From NCBI RefSeq assembly GCF_000687935.1, contig NZ_JHZZ01000001.1, positions 434,001 to 498,000 of the forward strand: 64,000 bases of DNA, in the 5' to 3' direction. The notes under the pieces were generated by a model, which had not been told where the DNA came from, made no database searches, and saw nothing but the letters and a program-made list of their open reading frames with translations. Made by a program: the position numbers and the translations under genes. This document shows, in pieces, positions 44,961 through 56,136 of the stretch. Position 1 is the first letter of the stretch; every line of letters begins with the position of its first letter. The DNA is from Polaribacter sp. Hel_I_88. GTDB taxonomy: Bacteria; Bacteroidota; Bacteroidia; Flavobacteriales; Flavobacteriaceae.

Positions 44961-45036
44961 AACAAAACTATGCTTCTAAATTTATTTCAGAATCTAAAAC
45001 AAGTTCAGATTGACAAACTCAAAAATTTATAAATTT

Positions 45037-45069
45037 AAAATCCATCTTTTTTAAGATGGATTTTTTTTA
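45037..45069 (+). terminator. Intrinsic terminator after aminotransferase gene
   Basis: AAAATCCATCTT pairs with AAGATGGATTTT (12 bp) around TTTT, followed by a long T run. It may also serve the convergent small gene. Confidence 0.9.
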
Positions 45070-45086
45070 TTTACGTTTAAGCCTAT

Positions 45087-45299
45087 TTAAAAAGCAATCA
45101 TAATTATTGCAAAAGCAAATAATGAAACTTGTAAAATTGTACCAGTTTGGCTTTGTACTTTTTCATGATGTCTATCAATGATAGATTTCATTTTATATAA
45201 TGTTGTTCTTCTAGAGTTAGCAATATTTTCTCTAATTTCTCTTTTGTAGTTTGATGTTAAAATTCCTCTTTCAATAGTGTTAGTGTATGTAGTTTTCAT
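45087..45299 (-). CDS. Small protein with C-terminal membrane helix
   Basis: 70 residues from ATG 45299 (MKTTYTNTIERGILTSN). A basic middle (RENIANSRRTTLYKMKSIID) is followed by a single terminal helix (ILQVSLFAFAIIMIAF). It resembles a tail-anchored peptide. The longer reading from 45377 has no better support. No family is recognised. The 248-bp space to the next gene holds only a terminator. Confidence 0.45.
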   Translation of the reverse strand: MKTTYTNTIERGILTSNYKREIRENIANSRRTTLYKMKSIIDRHHEKVQSQTGTILQVSLFAFAIIMIAF

Positions 45300-45469
45300 A
45301 ATGTTATATTTTGTTTGGTTATATAAGTAAGACGAAGTATAAATTATTTTGTTACATCCTAAAACCCTAACAAGCAAGGAACAAAAGGCATTTTTATAGA
45401 TTTAATGGTTTACGACAATGAGAAAAAAAATTAAAAAAACTTTATTTTTCTTAAAATAAAACAAGAAAA

Positions 45470-45500
45470 AACCATCAAAAACTAAATTTTGATGGTTCTT
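45470..45500. terminator. Bidirectional terminator
   Basis: AACCATCAAAA pairs with TTTTGATGGTT around a 6-nt loop, with A/T runs at both ends. It ends the T9SS cargo gene on the minus strand. Confidence 0.8.
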
Positions 45501-45547
45501 TTTTTAGGGGTAAATTTTTATGAAAATCTCTTAAATAGGGAATTTTT

Positions 45548-48154
45548 TTAATTGATGAGTAATTTTTTAGGCTCATAGTTTCTGTAATCATTTGAGATTT
45601 TAATAAAATACAAACCTGATGATAATTCCTTTTTAAAGATTTCTATTTCATTATTTCCTATAAATGTTTCTATTGTTACCTTTTTTACTAAAAATCCTGC
45701 AGTATTATATACTTGAATTTTTGTTTCTGTTTCAATTTCTGAATAAAAACGAATAGCTGTTTTAAAATTCATAGGGTTTGGGTATAGTAGCGTTTCATTT
45801 TCTTGAATTATTTGATTATTTACACTTAATACCTTTTGAGTAAATTCTATATTTTCTATTTTCATTTTCTTTTCAATTACATCTGTTCCGTTTGAAGACA
45901 TGGTAAAAACCATAGAAACTGCATCAGACAACTCTATATTTGTGCCATTTTTAGCTTTAAAAAACTCTAAAGGAATTGCATAGTGTGTTTGTGAGTCTGT
46001 TAATTTTATGGTTGTTTTAAATTGATTTTCCCAAACATCAATTCCTTCTTTGATGATTGCAATTTCTAAATCTCCTGTACCACTAGCATCTAATTCTAAT
46101 ACCTTATGTTCAGCTAGGTTTACTGCATTAAATTTGGGAGTAAAAGCTCTATAAGCTGCTACATATGTGCTTGTTGTTGCTTCTAAAGATATATTTCTTT
46201 CTACTCTATAACCACTTCCAGTATACATATTATCATTTTGAGAAATGGTAAAATCGTTTAACGTTGTTCCTTCAGAAGAATCATCTACTCCCCAAGGACC
46301 ATCAGACATAAATAAATCATCTGGAGTTTGGTTGTTTTCGTTTTCTAATCTAAAACCAATATCAAAAATATTACCAGTTTCTATAACAATTGTACTTATG
46401 TAATTCCCATTTAATGGAATTGTGGCGTTAGAATATTCTGTTACTGAAGTTTCTGTTCGTTTAAAACCAGCATCAAAAGTTATGTTTTGAGTTCTGTTTT
46501 TATTAATAAGTACCAACTCTAAATTTCCGTTTTTGTAACTTCCTTTTTTTACAAAAACTGCTGGTGGTTCAGAATTATTATACGATGAAATTGCTCTTTG
46601 TGTATTTAACAAATCTAAAGCTTCTTCTCCTAAAGTAATTAAATCGTCTATACTGTTTGTCCAAATTTGAAAATTGTAAAAGGTTGCATTTTCTTCATAT
46701 TTATCTATGTTCCAATGGCTTTCAATTTCAAAATTTGAATTATTATTGGTAACTTTTCCTGAAAAACTTAACACAAATTCTTTACTACCATCTGCGTTTT
46801 TTATAATCGATTTTATAAAAGTTTGCTCTCTAATTTCTATGGTTGAAACAGATAATAGTTCTGCTCCCAAAAGTCTATCGCAAATGTATTTTGTATGTTC
46901 ATAAACGCCATTTTCTGTTTTAGTAGCTAAAACGACTGCTATTGTTTTATCATTCTTAATATAATCTACAGAAAAAAGTTCAGTTGCATTTGTAATGTTT
47001 ATCAAATCAGTTGCAGAAGATTCTATTGCTTGCGTTTCAGGAATTACATCCATAGGAATTAAATCTTGAAGATTGAAACTACTGTTTTTAGAAACTGCTT
47101 TTTTATAGGATTTAGATTTGGTGATTTTTTTAGCATTTAACTTATTAAAAACATAGTTTGCTTTGCTTCTTAAATAGTTTCTTTTATTTATTTGGATTGA
47201 TAAACGGTCGTTACTTTCCAAGCCTCCTGAGTTTCCTGTAGAAACTTGTGGTGCAATAATTGGGCAAGCTGCAATACCAGAACAAGCTGGATCATCACAA
47301 TCTGACAAACCATCTCCATCATCATCAATTCCGTTTGCACAATCTTCTTGAGGAACAGGAGCTGTTGGGCATCTTGCTCCATCATTTGAAGCACTTGAAG
47401 GTCCAAAAGCAAATAAATTAGAATCCATTTGAGAATTAGGTTCTAAAGTTTGTACATTCTGAATAACATACACAGTTCCTGTTTGATTCGCAGAAACATA
47501 AAACCTTCCTGATTTATCAAAATAAACAGCACCATAGGTATAATTCAAACCTTTTAATACAGGAACTTCTCCTAAATCTGAGATGTTATTTGTTGTTGAA
47601 TTAATTCTATATAAATGATTTGTTCTTTTCTCTACTGCATATAAATGGCCATCTACAGCATTAAAAGCCCAATCATGAATATTTAAAGTTTCAGATAAGT
47701 TTTCTTGACTTATAAATTGACCATAGTTTTCAGAATTTGGATTCAAATCAATTTTATAAATAGTTTTACCTCCTCCTTTTAAATAATAAATACCTTCTGA
47801 ACTTACATCTCCAACATATCTATTAGTATCTGGTAATTCATCAATATAAAAAGTTTCCAACTGAAAATTTTTACCAATTTTCACAATTGTTTTAGCTGGC
47901 GTACTTAATGACGCCCAGATATAACCATCTTTAGGATTATAACCCACAGCATTTAAACTACCTGGAGCAATATCTTCCTTTACCAAATAAGAATTTCCTG
48001 AAGCTAAATCTAATGCATAAACGTCATTATATTGAAATAAATATGCGTTATAATCGCAATTAAATGGATCTTGCTGTGCATAACCAAATAAGCCTACTAA
48101 TAAGATTAAAGATAAAATTTTAGTGCTTTTTGTAAATTGTAATATTGCTTTCAT
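45548..48154 (-). CDS. T9SS cargo protein with propeller and sorting domain
   Basis: 868 residues from ATG 48154 (signal peptide to GYAQ). Residues about 25-275 repeat short blades around VYALDLASG, 'NPKDGYIWASL' and HLYAVEKRTNHLYRI, like a DUF6923-type beta-propeller. A Ca-binding-like stretch follows (CANGIDDDGDGLSDCDDPAC). The middle is long and beta-rich without a named domain. The last 80 residues are a T9SS type A sorting domain (LLYPNPMNFKTAIRF to KKLLIN). It is exported by the type IX system to the cell surface or outside. Ligand unknown. Confidence 0.8.
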   Translation of the reverse strand: MKAILQFTKSTKILSLILLVGLFGYAQQDPFNCDYNAYLFQYNDVYALDLASGNSYLVKEDIAPGSLNAVGYNPKDGYIWASLSTPAKTIVKIGKNFQLETFYIDELPDTNRYVGDVSSEGIYYLKGGGKTIYKIDLNPNSENYGQFISQENLSETLNIHDWAFNAVDGHLYAVEKRTNHLYRINSTTNNISDLGEVPVLKGLNYTYGAVYFDKSGRFYVSANQTGTVYVIQNVQTLEPNSQMDSNLFAFGPSSASNDGARCPTAPVPQEDCANGIDDDGDGLSDCDDPACSGIAACPIIAPQVSTGNSGGLESNDRLSIQINKRNYLRSKANYVFNKLNAKKITKSKSYKKAVSKNSSFNLQDLIPMDVIPETQAIESSATDLINITNATELFSVDYIKNDKTIAVVLATKTENGVYEHTKYICDRLLGAELLSVSTIEIREQTFIKSIIKNADGSKEFVLSFSGKVTNNNSNFEIESHWNIDKYEENATFYNFQIWTNSIDDLITLGEEALDLLNTQRAISSYNNSEPPAVFVKKGSYKNGNLELVLINKNRTQNITFDAGFKRTETSVTEYSNATIPLNGNYISTIVIETGNIFDIGFRLENENNQTPDDLFMSDGPWGVDDSSEGTTLNDFTISQNDNMYTGSGYRVERNISLEATTSTYVAAYRAFTPKFNAVNLAEHKVLELDASGTGDLEIAIIKEGIDVWENQFKTTIKLTDSQTHYAIPLEFFKAKNGTNIELSDAVSMVFTMSSNGTDVIEKKMKIENIEFTQKVLSVNNQIIQENETLLYPNPMNFKTAIRFYSEIETETKIQVYNTAGFLVKKVTIETFIGNNEIEIFKKELSSGLYFIKISNDYRNYEPKKLLIN

Positions 48155-48281
48155 TTGTATGATTTTATACAAAAGTACTATGACACTTCAAAAAAATCGT
48201 GAAAGAACTGCCATCTTGCAAAAAGGTATCGATAAATGGTAAAATAATTATGATTAAGAGATTTTCTAAATAAATTCAAAA

Positions 48282-48312
48282 AAAAATCACATCCTTTTGA
48301 GATGTGATTTTT
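48282..48312 (-). terminator. Terminator of the division/cell-wall cluster
   Basis: AAAAATCACATC pairs with GATGTGATTTTT (12 bp) around a 7-nt loop, 21 nt after the ftsZ stop. T-rich on the minus strand. Confidence 0.85.
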
Positions 48313-48332
48313 AAAAATTATAGATTTTTCCT

Positions 48333-50213
48333 TTAATCTACATTATCATGTAAAAAAGAATTGTTCGATTTAAAATCGATTCCATCTGAATCTTTATTTA
48401 AAATAGTTCTTGTTTTACTAATTGCACTATTTCTATCTAAATCTACCCCTTGTCTTTTATATGCTGGCTGACGCTCAATCTCGTCTATATTTTTGCTTAA
48501 ATTTTCATTAAAGCTATAATTAAACTTCTTCATGTTTTTCCTTCTCTCTTCAGCTCTTTTTTGCAGTTCGCTTATTGTTAAATCTAAAGGAGAAACTTCT
48601 TCACTAAAAGTGTTTATATCATTTACTTCATCTTGAGACTTTTCAGTTCTTAACTCGAACTTAATTTCTTCTTCCATTACTTTTTTCTCAGTAATTTGAG
48701 AACTTTTTCTTATAGTAGGAGCCGAATCAAAATCTTCTAACACATAACGTGTTTCTTTTTTTTCTGCTATTTTTTGCGCTTCAAAATTTTCTGCATTGTG
48801 TACATTGTTAGAAATTGTATTTGAGTTCTGCTTTACTTCTTCCTCTTTTTTTATCTCTACAGATTGTTTTAAAGGTAAATCGAATAATAAATTTGCTTGG
48901 GTACTTTCAGGTTGCTCTTCGACTTGTGTTTCTTTTACAACATCAGTAATAATAAAATCTTCTTCAACAACTTTCGTTGCTTTCACTTCTTCGAAATTTA
49001 CTGGCATGCTAGCAATAATAGGGTTTGTAGAAATCAAATCCATTTTTGGTGTTGAATCTGCAGTATCATCACTTAAAGTATGAACAATTTTTTGCTCAGT
49101 TTTATTTGTTAATGGAGTATCTAAAGACGGTGATTTTGTAATTGTTTTTTCACCAAAATTATAGGTTGCTTTTTGTTCGTCCTCTAAAGTATGTACTATT
49201 TTTTTCACCTCTGTATTGGTAATGGTACTTTGTTGATCTTTTGCAAAACCAGTTGCAACAATGGTTACAGCTATTGAATCTCCCAATTCTTCATCCTCTC
49301 CAATACCCATAATGATATTGGCATCATAACCAGCTTCATCTTGAATGTAGTCGTTAATTTCTCCAATTTCATCTAAAGTAACCTCACTTGTACCAGAAAC
49401 AATTAGTAACAACACATTTTTGGCTCCTGTAATTTTATTATCGTTTAATAACGGAGAATCTAACGCTTTTACAATGGCATTTTTAGCTCTACTTGTACCT
49501 TCTTCTTTTGCAGAACCCATAATTGCTGTTCCACTATTAGAAAGCACTGTTTTAGCATCATGCAAGTCAATATTTTGCTTATAGTGATGTGTTATAACTT
49601 CTGCAATTCCTTTAGAAGCAGTAGATAAGACTTCATCAGCTTTAGAGAAACCAGCTTTAAAACCAAGGTTTCCATAAACTTCACGCAATTTATTATTATT
49701 GATAACAATTAAAGAATCTACATTTTGGCGCAGTTGATCAATTCCTAATTGAGCTTGAGATGTACGTCTTTTACCTTCAAAAGCAAAAGGCATGGTTACA
49801 ATACCAACTGTAAGAATGTCCATATCTTTTGCAATCTTAGCAATAATTGGTGCAGCTCCAGTTCCTGTTCCACCACCCATTCCTGCAGTAATAAACACCA
49901 TTTTTGTTTGGTTGTTTAGCATCTGCTGAATTTCTTGCATACTTTCTTTAGCTGCTTGTGCACCAATTTCTGGGTTTGCACCTGCACCTAAACCAGATGT
50001 AAGATTTGCTCCTAATTGTATTTTATTAGGGATAGGACTGTTTTCTAAAGCTTGTGCATCTGTATTACAGATTACAAAATCTACTCCATTAATGTGCTGC
50101 TGAAACATGTGGTTTACAGCATTACTTCCTCCTCCTCCAACTCCTATTACTTTAATAGTGTTCGATTGTGTTTTTGGCATTATAAAATCAATGTTATCAA
50201 AATCTGCGCTCAT
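48333..50213 (-). CDS. ftsZ: Cell division protein FtsZ
   Basis: 626 residues, longer than the usual 380-400. Residues 1-325 are the tubulin-like GTPase ([21 protein letters not shown] at 113-119; '[12 protein letters not shown]'). The rest is a low-complexity, acidic and Lys-rich linker typical of Bacteroidota, with '[10 protein letters not shown]' and a C-terminal [16 protein letters not shown]. It polymerises into the Z-ring at midcell. It is the last gene of the cluster, 82 bp after ftsA. Confidence 0.95.
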   Translation of the reverse strand: MSADFDNIDFIMPKTQSNTIKVIGVGGGGSNAVNHMFQQHINGVDFVICNTDAQALENSPIPNKIQLGANLTSGLGAGANPEIGAQAAKESMQEIQQMLNNQTKMVFITAGMGGGTGTGAAPIIAKIAKDMDILTVGIVTMPFAFEGKRRTSQAQLGIDQLRQNVDSLIVINNNKLREVYGNLGFKAGFSKADEVLSTASKGIAEVITHHYKQNIDLHDAKTVLSNSGTAIMGSAKEEGTSRAKNAIVKALDSPLLNDNKITGAKNVLLLIVSGTSEVTLDEIGEINDYIQDEAGYDANIIMGIGEDEELGDSIAVTIVATGFAKDQQSTITNTEVKKIVHTLEDEQKATYNFGEKTITKSPSLDTPLTNKTEQKIVHTLSDDTADSTPKMDLISTNPIIASMPVNFEEVKATKVVEEDFIITDVVKETQVEEQPESTQANLLFDLPLKQSVEIKKEEEVKQNSNTISNNVHNAENFEAQKIAEKKETRYVLEDFDSAPTIRKSSQITEKKVMEEEIKFELRTEKSQDEVNDINTFSEEVSPLDLTISELQKRAEERRKNMKKFNYSFNENLSKNIDEIERQPAYKRQGVDLDRNSAISKTRTILNKDSDGIDFKSNNSFLHDNVD

Positions 50214-50295
50214 AATAACGTTTGTATTTTTGGTTGTTATTTTATTCTTTGTAATTCTTTACTTTTTTTTAATCTTGAAACTTTAGTCTTAACAC

Positions 50296-51633
50296 TTATT
50301 CAGCATTATCTAAAAAATCCTTTAAGCCTTCTGTAAACTTTTCGAAAAAAGATTTTTTCTTTGGCTTTTTTGGGATTTCTACTTCAGGTTCTAACTCTTC
50401 TTCTTCATTTTCAATTTCTATATTTTCAGGAGTAATTTCCTCGACAACTTCTTCAGTTTTCGTAACTTTTACTTCTTTTTCTAAACTCTCCATTAACAAA
50501 CCAACTGCTGTTGCATAAGCAGGACTTGATAATGCTTCTTCTGAGTCGCCAGCCAAATGCTCGTTTGGAAAACCAATTCTTGCATCCATACCAGTAATAT
50601 ATTCTACTAATTGGCGTAAATGTTTTAATTGAGCTCCACCACCTGTTAACACAATCCCAGCAATCAGTTTTCCTTTTTGCGTTTCATGCCCGTAATTTTT
50701 AATCTCTAAGTATACATGCTCAATAATTTCTTGAACTCTTGCATGTATAATTTTTGATAAATTTTTAAGCGTAATCTCTTTTGGTTCTCTTCCTCTTAAA
50801 CCAGGAATTGACACAATTTCTGATTCTTTATTTTCTCCTGGCCAAGCAGAACCAAACTTAATTTTTAATAATTCAGCTTGCTTTTCTATAATTGAACAGC
50901 CTTCTTTTATATCATCTGTAATTACATTACCACCAAAAGGAATTACTGCTGTATGTCTAATAATTCCATCTTTAAAAATGGCTAAATCTGTGGTTCCACC
51001 ACCAATATCGATTAATGCAACACCTGCTTCTTTTTCTTCTTGACTTAACACTGCTTCTGCAGATGCTAATGGTTCTAAAGTGATTTCGTTTAAATTTAAA
51101 CCTGCACTTTTAATACATCTTCCAATATTTCTAATCGATGAAACTTGCCCAACAACCACATGAAAATTCGCTTCTAAACGACCTCCATACATTCCAATTG
51201 GCTCTTTAATATCTGATTGAGAATCTACTTTAAATTCTTGTGGTAATACATGAATAATTTCCTCTCCAGGCAACATCACTAATTTATGAACCTGATTTAC
51301 CAAATTATAAATATCTGACTCTTCTATAACTTCATCTGCGTTATTTCTTGTGATATAATCACTATGATGCAAACTCCTAATATGTTGACCAGCAATTCCT
51401 ACAACAACATCTTCTATCTTAATTCCAGAAACACTTTCTGCTTCATCTACAGCTTGCTGTATAGATTGTATCGTTTGTGTTATATTACTCACAACACCAC
51501 GTTTTACCCCTAAACTTTTGGCTTTACCAATGCCAATAACTTCAATTTTACCATATTCGTTTTTACGACCAATCATGGCTACAATTTTGGTTGTACCAAT
51601 ATCTAAACCTACAGCTATTTTATTGTCTTCCAT
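50296..51633 (-). CDS. ftsA: Cell division protein FtsA
   Basis: 445 residues, actin-like ATPase. Motifs: VGLDIGTTKIVAMIG (phosphate 1), VALIDIGGGTTDLAIF (phosphate 2), GIVLTGGGAQL (adenosine). An acidic linker (ENIEIENEEEELEPEVEIPK) leads to a C-terminal amphipathic helix, SFFEKFTEGLKDFLDNAE, which ties FtsZ to the membrane. It lies 6 bp after ftsQ. Confidence 0.95.
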   Translation of the reverse strand: MEDNKIAVGLDIGTTKIVAMIGRKNEYGKIEVIGIGKAKSLGVKRGVVSNITQTIQSIQQAVDEAESVSGIKIEDVVVGIAGQHIRSLHHSDYITRNNADEVIEESDIYNLVNQVHKLVMLPGEEIIHVLPQEFKVDSQSDIKEPIGMYGGRLEANFHVVVGQVSSIRNIGRCIKSAGLNLNEITLEPLASAEAVLSQEEKEAGVALIDIGGGTTDLAIFKDGIIRHTAVIPFGGNVITDDIKEGCSIIEKQAELLKIKFGSAWPGENKESEIVSIPGLRGREPKEITLKNLSKIIHARVQEIIEHVYLEIKNYGHETQKGKLIAGIVLTGGGAQLKHLRQLVEYITGMDARIGFPNEHLAGDSEEALSSPAYATAVGLLMESLEKEVKVTKTEEVVEEITPENIEIENEEEELEPEVEIPKKPKKKSFFEKFTEGLKDFLDNAE

Positions 51634-51639
51634 TTTAGG

Positions 51640-52365
51640 TTATTTAGTGCACACAACTTGGTTGTGATATTTTACATTTATTGTTTTATAAATCTGAATC
51701 GTTTCGTCTTCAAATGTTTTATTATAAAACGCTTTTAATTTTTTAAATTTTACATCAACTTCGGTTAATTTCCCAAAATCGATTTTATAATTTCCACTTC
51801 TTACGGAAAATTGATACTCATTCGCGTCAGATTTTGCAATTCCAACAACTTCTTTTCGCAAAAAATCATCCTTTAAAATTTTATCTATTAAAGGAATTAT
51901 TTCACTTACATCATCGTCATTTTTTATGCCAGAAACCAACAATACTCTTGCTGAATAATTGTCTGACAAAGGCACTTTTACTCCCTGCTTATCAATATAA
52001 TAAGAATCATTTTTGTTAATAACTCTTGCTATTGGAGTTCGCTGTTTTATCACAGATTTTAACACACCCTGAACTGTTAAAAAAACTGCAGCCTTTTCAA
52101 CATAAGGGTTCTTAGAAACATTATTCTCTAGATTGTATAAATCTATTACAGATTTTGCTTGGTTTTGTACTGTTTCGTTATTTTGTATTAACAATTTATT
52201 AACCATTTCGTGCGTCAAAAAATTGTTTTCTCCATCTTCAAATTCAACAATTATTTCTGATACTTTTTTTTGTTGATTTCTGATAGATGTAAAACTATAC
52301 AAAAAACCTAAAAAGCCTACTAATACTAGAAATAACGTGTATTTTAAAAACTTTTTAACCTTCAT
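51640..52365 (-). CDS. ftsQ: Cell division protein FtsQ/DivIB
   Basis: 241 residues: short cytoplasmic start, one TM helix (YTLFLVLVGFLGFLYSF), then a POTRA-like part (KVSEIIVEFEDGENNFL; NPYVEKAAVFLT) and beta-rich FtsQ domain. It sits in the periplasm, bridging early and late divisome proteins. It overlaps the murC end by 11 bp. Confidence 0.9.
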   Translation of the reverse strand: MKVKKFLKYTLFLVLVGFLGFLYSFTSIRNQQKKVSEIIVEFEDGENNFLTHEMVNKLLIQNNETVQNQAKSVIDLYNLENNVSKNPYVEKAAVFLTVQGVLKSVIKQRTPIARVINKNDSYYIDKQGVKVPLSDNYSARVLLVSGIKNDDDVSEIIPLIDKILKDDFLRKEVVGIAKSDANEYQFSVRSGNYKIDFGKLTEVDVKFKKLKAFYNKTFEDETIQIYKTINVKYHNQVVCTK

Positions 52366-53761
52366 TTTCTTGTGGTTTTACAAGTTGATTTGTTACTTCA
52401 TTTATCAGCACTCCAATATCACCTGCACCTAACATTGCCACTACTTTTGCTGATGATTTTTTAATATCTTTTAAAATAGTATGTTTTTGAACTAATTTTT
52501 TCTGCTTAAGATTAATTTTACTCAACAACCATTCAGAATTTACATTTGCTATTGGTTCTTCTCTTGCAGGATAAATATCCAACAACAAAACTTCATCAAA
52601 TTTTGACAGAGCACTTGCAAAATCATCAATAAAATCTCTTGTTCTAGAAAATAAATGTGGCTGAAAAACAACCAGCACTTTTTCATCAGGATACATTTCT
52701 CGAATCGAATTTTCTACAGCATTTATTTCTGTTGGGTGATGTGCATAATCATCAATCAAAACCAAATTATCGGTTTTAATTTTATATGAAAATCTACGTT
52801 TTACACCTTTAAAAGTTGATAAACGCTGTTTGATATCTTCTAAAAAAACTCCATACACATCTGCCATAGCTAATGCAGCCAAAGCATTCATTACATTATG
52901 ATTTCCTGGTAAATGAAACTCTATATTTTTTATAATTTCTGATGGTGTTTGTACATCAAAAATATATTTTCCACTTTCAATTTTTAAGTTGAAAGCTTTA
53001 TAATCTGCTTCTTCATTTACAGCATAGGTTAATCCTTTTAAAGGCAAACCTTTGGCTACAATTAAAGTATCAGAAACTCTTTGTGAAAAATCAAAAAATG
53101 ACTCATTTAAAGCTTCAGCTGCTCCATAAATATCCAAATGATCTGCATCCATAGAAGTAATACATGCAATATTTGGACTTAATTGCAAGAAAGATCTGTC
53201 GAATTCATCTGCTTCTACAACAGAAATTTTATCTTCTCCTAAAATTAAATTAGAATTGTAATTTTCTGCAATTCCCCCTAAAAAAGATGTTGCATTTACT
53301 GCTGCCATAATATGTCCTAAAATAGAAGAAGTAGTTGTTTTTCCATGTGTACCAGCAACTGCCAAGCAAAATGTACTTTCTGTAATTTTTCCTAAAACTG
53401 CGGCTCTTTTTAAAACAGTAAAATTATTATCTACAAAATAATTAAATTCGATATGATTTTTTGGAACTGCTGGTGTATAAACCACCAAAGTTGTATCCTT
53501 ATTTAAAAAAGAAATCGGAATATTTTTTAAAGCGTCTTCAAAATGGATTTCCACACCCAAATCTTGCAAATCATTTGTAACTTGAGAAGGTGTTTTGTCA
53601 TAACCAGCAACATTTTTTCCAACAGACGCAAAATAACGAGCAATTGCACTCATTCCTATGCCTCCAATTCCGATAAAGAAAATAGATGTAGCCCATCCTA
53701 AATCCTTCCCAAAAGGAAGGACTTTCTCACTGTTGTCTGTATGTTTGTTATTTTTTATCAA
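52355..53761 (-). CDS. murC: UDP-N-acetylmuramate-L-alanine ligase MurC
   Basis: 468 residues. Core: FFIGIGGIGMSAIARYF (NAD-like loop), AGTHGKTTTSSILGHIM (P-loop), VVEADEFDRSF, and 'LIDDYAHHPTEI'. It ligates L-Ala to UDP-MurNAc using ATP. MurC normally begins just before the IGIGG loop; here residues 1-26 are an extension of which 14-24 (VLPFGKDLGWA) are encoded by a GC-rich repeat. The first 13 residues come from the spacer. No better start is visible closer to the core, unless a non-ATG codon is used. Confidence 0.93.
   Translation of the reverse strand: MIKNNKHTDNSEKVLPFGKDLGWATSIFFIGIGGIGMSAIARYFASVGKNVAGYDKTPSQVTNDLQDLGVEIHFEDALKNIPISFLNKDTTLVVYTPAVPKNHIEFNYFVDNNFTVLKRAAVLGKITESTFCLAVAGTHGKTTTSSILGHIMAAVNATSFLGGIAENYNSNLILGEDKISVVEADEFDRSFLQLSPNIACITSMDADHLDIYGAAEALNESFFDFSQRVSDTLIVAKGLPLKGLTYAVNEEADYKAFNLKIESGKYIFDVQTPSEIIKNIEFHLPGNHNVMNALAALAMADVYGVFLEDIKQRLSTFKGVKRRFSYKIKTDNLVLIDDYAHHPTEINAVENSIREMYPDEKVLVVFQPHLFSRTRDFIDDFASALSKFDEVLLLDIYPAREEPIANVNSEWLLSKINLKQKKLVQKHTILKDIKKSSAKVVAMLGAGDIGVLINEVTNQLVKPQENEG
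53691..53722 (-). repeat. GC-rich palindromic repeat arm inside murC start
   Basis: The minus strand reads GTCCTTCCTTTTGGGAAGGA then TTTGGGATGGGC. CCTTCC/GGAAGG form a hairpin. Same family as 56245-56277 (opposite orientation). It is read in frame as MurC residues 14-24. Confidence 0.75.
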
Positions 53762-53847
53762 TCTTATTTTCTCTTTATCTTCCTTACTCTTTTCTCTTTT
53801 CTCTTAGCTTCTTAATTATCAAAAAATAATTTATCCATAATATTATC

Positions 53848-53879
53848 TCTTCCCTTTATGAAAATTAAGATGGGACTTT
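53848..53879 (+). repeat. Degenerate repeat arm at the murG end
   Basis: Plus strand CTCTTCCCTTTATGAAAATT then AAGATGGGACTTTT. It aligns with the 56245 arm (CTTCCCTTT, GATGGG, CTTT) but its palindrome is broken. It runs over the murG stop codon and faces outward relative to the arm in murC. Confidence 0.5.
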
Positions 53880-54962
53880 TAATAATTTTTCAATTTCATT
53901 TACAATTGCGTTTGTTGCTCCAGGCAATGCTAATTCGTTTATATTTTCTGATAAATGCTCTTGCTTTCCTTTATCTTTTAACAACGTTTCAAAAACAATT
54001 GGAAACGTTTCTAATTCACTTTCTGGCAACAAAATTGCCCCATGTTTATCTGCAACTGATTTTGCATTTTTTGTTTGATGATCTTCTGCCACATTTGGTG
54101 ATGGAATAAAAATTACAGGTTTCCCAACAATACACAATTCAGAAACAGAACCTGCACCAGATCTTGAGATTATAATATCTGAAGCTGCATACGCCAAATC
54201 CATCTTATTTATAAATTCATGTACTTGAACATGTTCTAAATTATCATATTTTTTATACTCTTCAAAATAAAATTTACCACATTGCCAGATAATTTGAACA
54301 TCTTGCTTTTTAAAGAAATCTAAATTACTTTCTATTAATTGATTTATTTTTCTTGCTCCCAAACTTCCCCCTAAAACTAAGATTGTTTTCTTTTTTTTAT
54401 CAATTTTAAAAAACTCTTTAGCTTCTTGAACCTTTGTATGAATTTGCAGTAAATCTTGACGAACAGGATTTCCTGTTTTTACAATTTTTGCAATCGGAAA
54501 AAAACGAGACAAACCATCATAAGCCACACAAATTTTATTTACACGTTTGCTCAATAATTTATTTGTAATTCCTGGATACGAATTTTGCTCTTGGATTAAT
54601 GTTGGTATATTTCTTCTACTAGCCATTATTAAAGTTGGCCCGCTTGCAAAACCACCAGTTCCGATAGCGATATCTGGTTTAAATTGTCTTATGATTCTCC
54701 TTGCTCTCCATAAACTATCAATCATTTTAAAAGGAAAACCAAAATTTTTAGCGATTTGTTTTCTCTGAATTCCAGAAATCCACAAACCTCTAATTTCGTA
54801 ACCTGCTTGAGGCACTTTTTCCATTTCCATTTTATCTTTTGCACCCACAAATAAAAAATTTGCATCAGGATAACGCAATTTTATTTCGTTTGCTATTGCA
54901 ATTGCAGGATAGATATGTCCTCCTGTTCCTCCTCCAGAAATAAGTATATTATATGGTTTCAT
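53865..54962 (-). CDS. murG: Lipid II synthase glycosyltransferase MurG
   Basis: 365 residues. N-terminal [17 protein letters not shown] (donor/acceptor loop), [28 protein letters not shown], and the C-terminal UDP-GlcNAc site [12 protein letters not shown] ... AEDHQTKNA. It adds GlcNAc to lipid I on the inner face of the membrane. It overlaps ftsW by 14 bp. The last codons lie in the degenerate repeat arm. Confidence 0.95.
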   Translation of the reverse strand: MKPYNILISGGGTGGHIYPAIAIANEIKLRYPDANFLFVGAKDKMEMEKVPQAGYEIRGLWISGIQRKQIAKNFGFPFKMIDSLWRARRIIRQFKPDIAIGTGGFASGPTLIMASRRNIPTLIQEQNSYPGITNKLLSKRVNKICVAYDGLSRFFPIAKIVKTGNPVRQDLLQIHTKVQEAKEFFKIDKKKKTILVLGGSLGARKINQLIESNLDFFKKQDVQIIWQCGKFYFEEYKKYDNLEHVQVHEFINKMDLAYAASDIIISRSGAGSVSELCIVGKPVIFIPSPNVAEDHQTKNAKSVADKHGAILLPESELETFPIVFETLLKDKGKQEHLSENINELALPGATNAIVNEIEKLLKVPS

Positions 54963-56136
54963 GCAAAATATCTAAAGGGTTATCATCTAAAATATCTTCT
55001 TCTGTTTCCTGCTTAGAAGCACTTACACTTAAAATCATTCCAAGTGCAAAACAAGTCATCCAAATAGAGGTTCCTCCACTACTAATTAGTGGCAACGTTT
55101 GCCCAGTTACAGGAAACAAATTGGTAGCAACTGCCATATTTATGGTTGCTTGAAATATGATTGGAAACCCAACTCCCAGAACCAATAAAGTTCCAAAAAT
55201 TGTGGTTGTTTTTCTAACAACTACAAAGATTCTAAAAAGTAGTAAAAAGTAAATGGAAACAATTATAAATCCGCCAGCTAAACCATATTCTTCAATAATA
55301 ATTGCAAAAATAAAATCTGAAGATGATTGTGGTAAAAAGTTTTTCTGAATACTTTTTCCTGGGCCAACACCAACTGCTCCTCCTGTTGCAATCGCTATTT
55401 TTGCTTTTTCTACTTGGTATGCTTCTTTACTATCTGCATCAGAAAAATTCTCAATTCTGTTTTGCCAAGTTTGTACTCTGTTAGGCATTACATCTGGAAA
55501 AGCTTTGGCTATCAACACAAAAAAAGCAAGTGCTAAAATACCAACTCCCAAAATAAATCCTAAATATTTTATTGGGTAACCTCCTACAAATGTCAGCGTT
55601 AAAATCATTGTAAAAATGATCGCTGTTGTAGAGAAATTTGCAGGTAAAATCAATATTAAAATTGCAAAAACAGGCAACCATAATTGCCATAAACTTTCTT
55701 TAAAGCGAATTTCTTTTTCTTTATTCCTTGCTAAATATCTTGCTACATAAACCATCAAAACCAAACCTGCCAAAGTTGATGTTTGAAAACCAATCCCTAC
55801 AAACGGAATATGAATCCATCTACTTGCGTTTGCGCCACCAATTGTGGTTCCTTGCATCAATGTAAAAATCAATAATATAATTACTATTGGCAACATTAAA
55901 ACTGATCCTCCAGAAAAATAGCGATAAGGAATTTTATGAACGCCATAAATAATTGCAAAACCCATTATTAATAAAACCATGTGTTTTATTAAATACCCAA
56001 ATGTAGATCCAGAACCCACAACATACACCAAGTTTGTGCTTGCGCTATACACTGGCATAAAAGAGAATATTGCCAAAATAGCAACAATTGCCCAAATGGT
56101 TTTATCTCCTTTTATATGTTGAAAAATGGTTTTCAT
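54949..56136 (-). CDS. ftsW: Septal peptidoglycan polymerase FtsW
   Basis: 395 residues, about ten TM helices (SEDS family). Marks: [18 protein letters not shown] near the start, '[20 protein letters not shown]', [20 protein letters not shown], and [15 protein letters not shown]. It polymerises lipid II with the cognate PBP (FtsI). It follows the murD-ftsW spacer, whose repeat arm abuts its ATG. Confidence 0.95.
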   Translation of the reverse strand: MKTIFQHIKGDKTIWAIVAILAIFSFMPVYSASTNLVYVVGSGSTFGYLIKHMVLLIMGFAIIYGVHKIPYRYFSGGSVLMLPIVIILLIFTLMQGTTIGGANASRWIHIPFVGIGFQTSTLAGLVLMVYVARYLARNKEKEIRFKESLWQLWLPVFAILILILPANFSTTAIIFTMILTLTFVGGYPIKYLGFILGVGILALAFFVLIAKAFPDVMPNRVQTWQNRIENFSDADSKEAYQVEKAKIAIATGGAVGVGPGKSIQKNFLPQSSSDFIFAIIIEEYGLAGGFIIVSIYFLLLFRIFVVVRKTTTIFGTLLVLGVGFPIIFQATINMAVATNLFPVTGQTLPLISSGGTSIWMTCFALGMILSVSASKQETEEDILDDNPLDILHETI

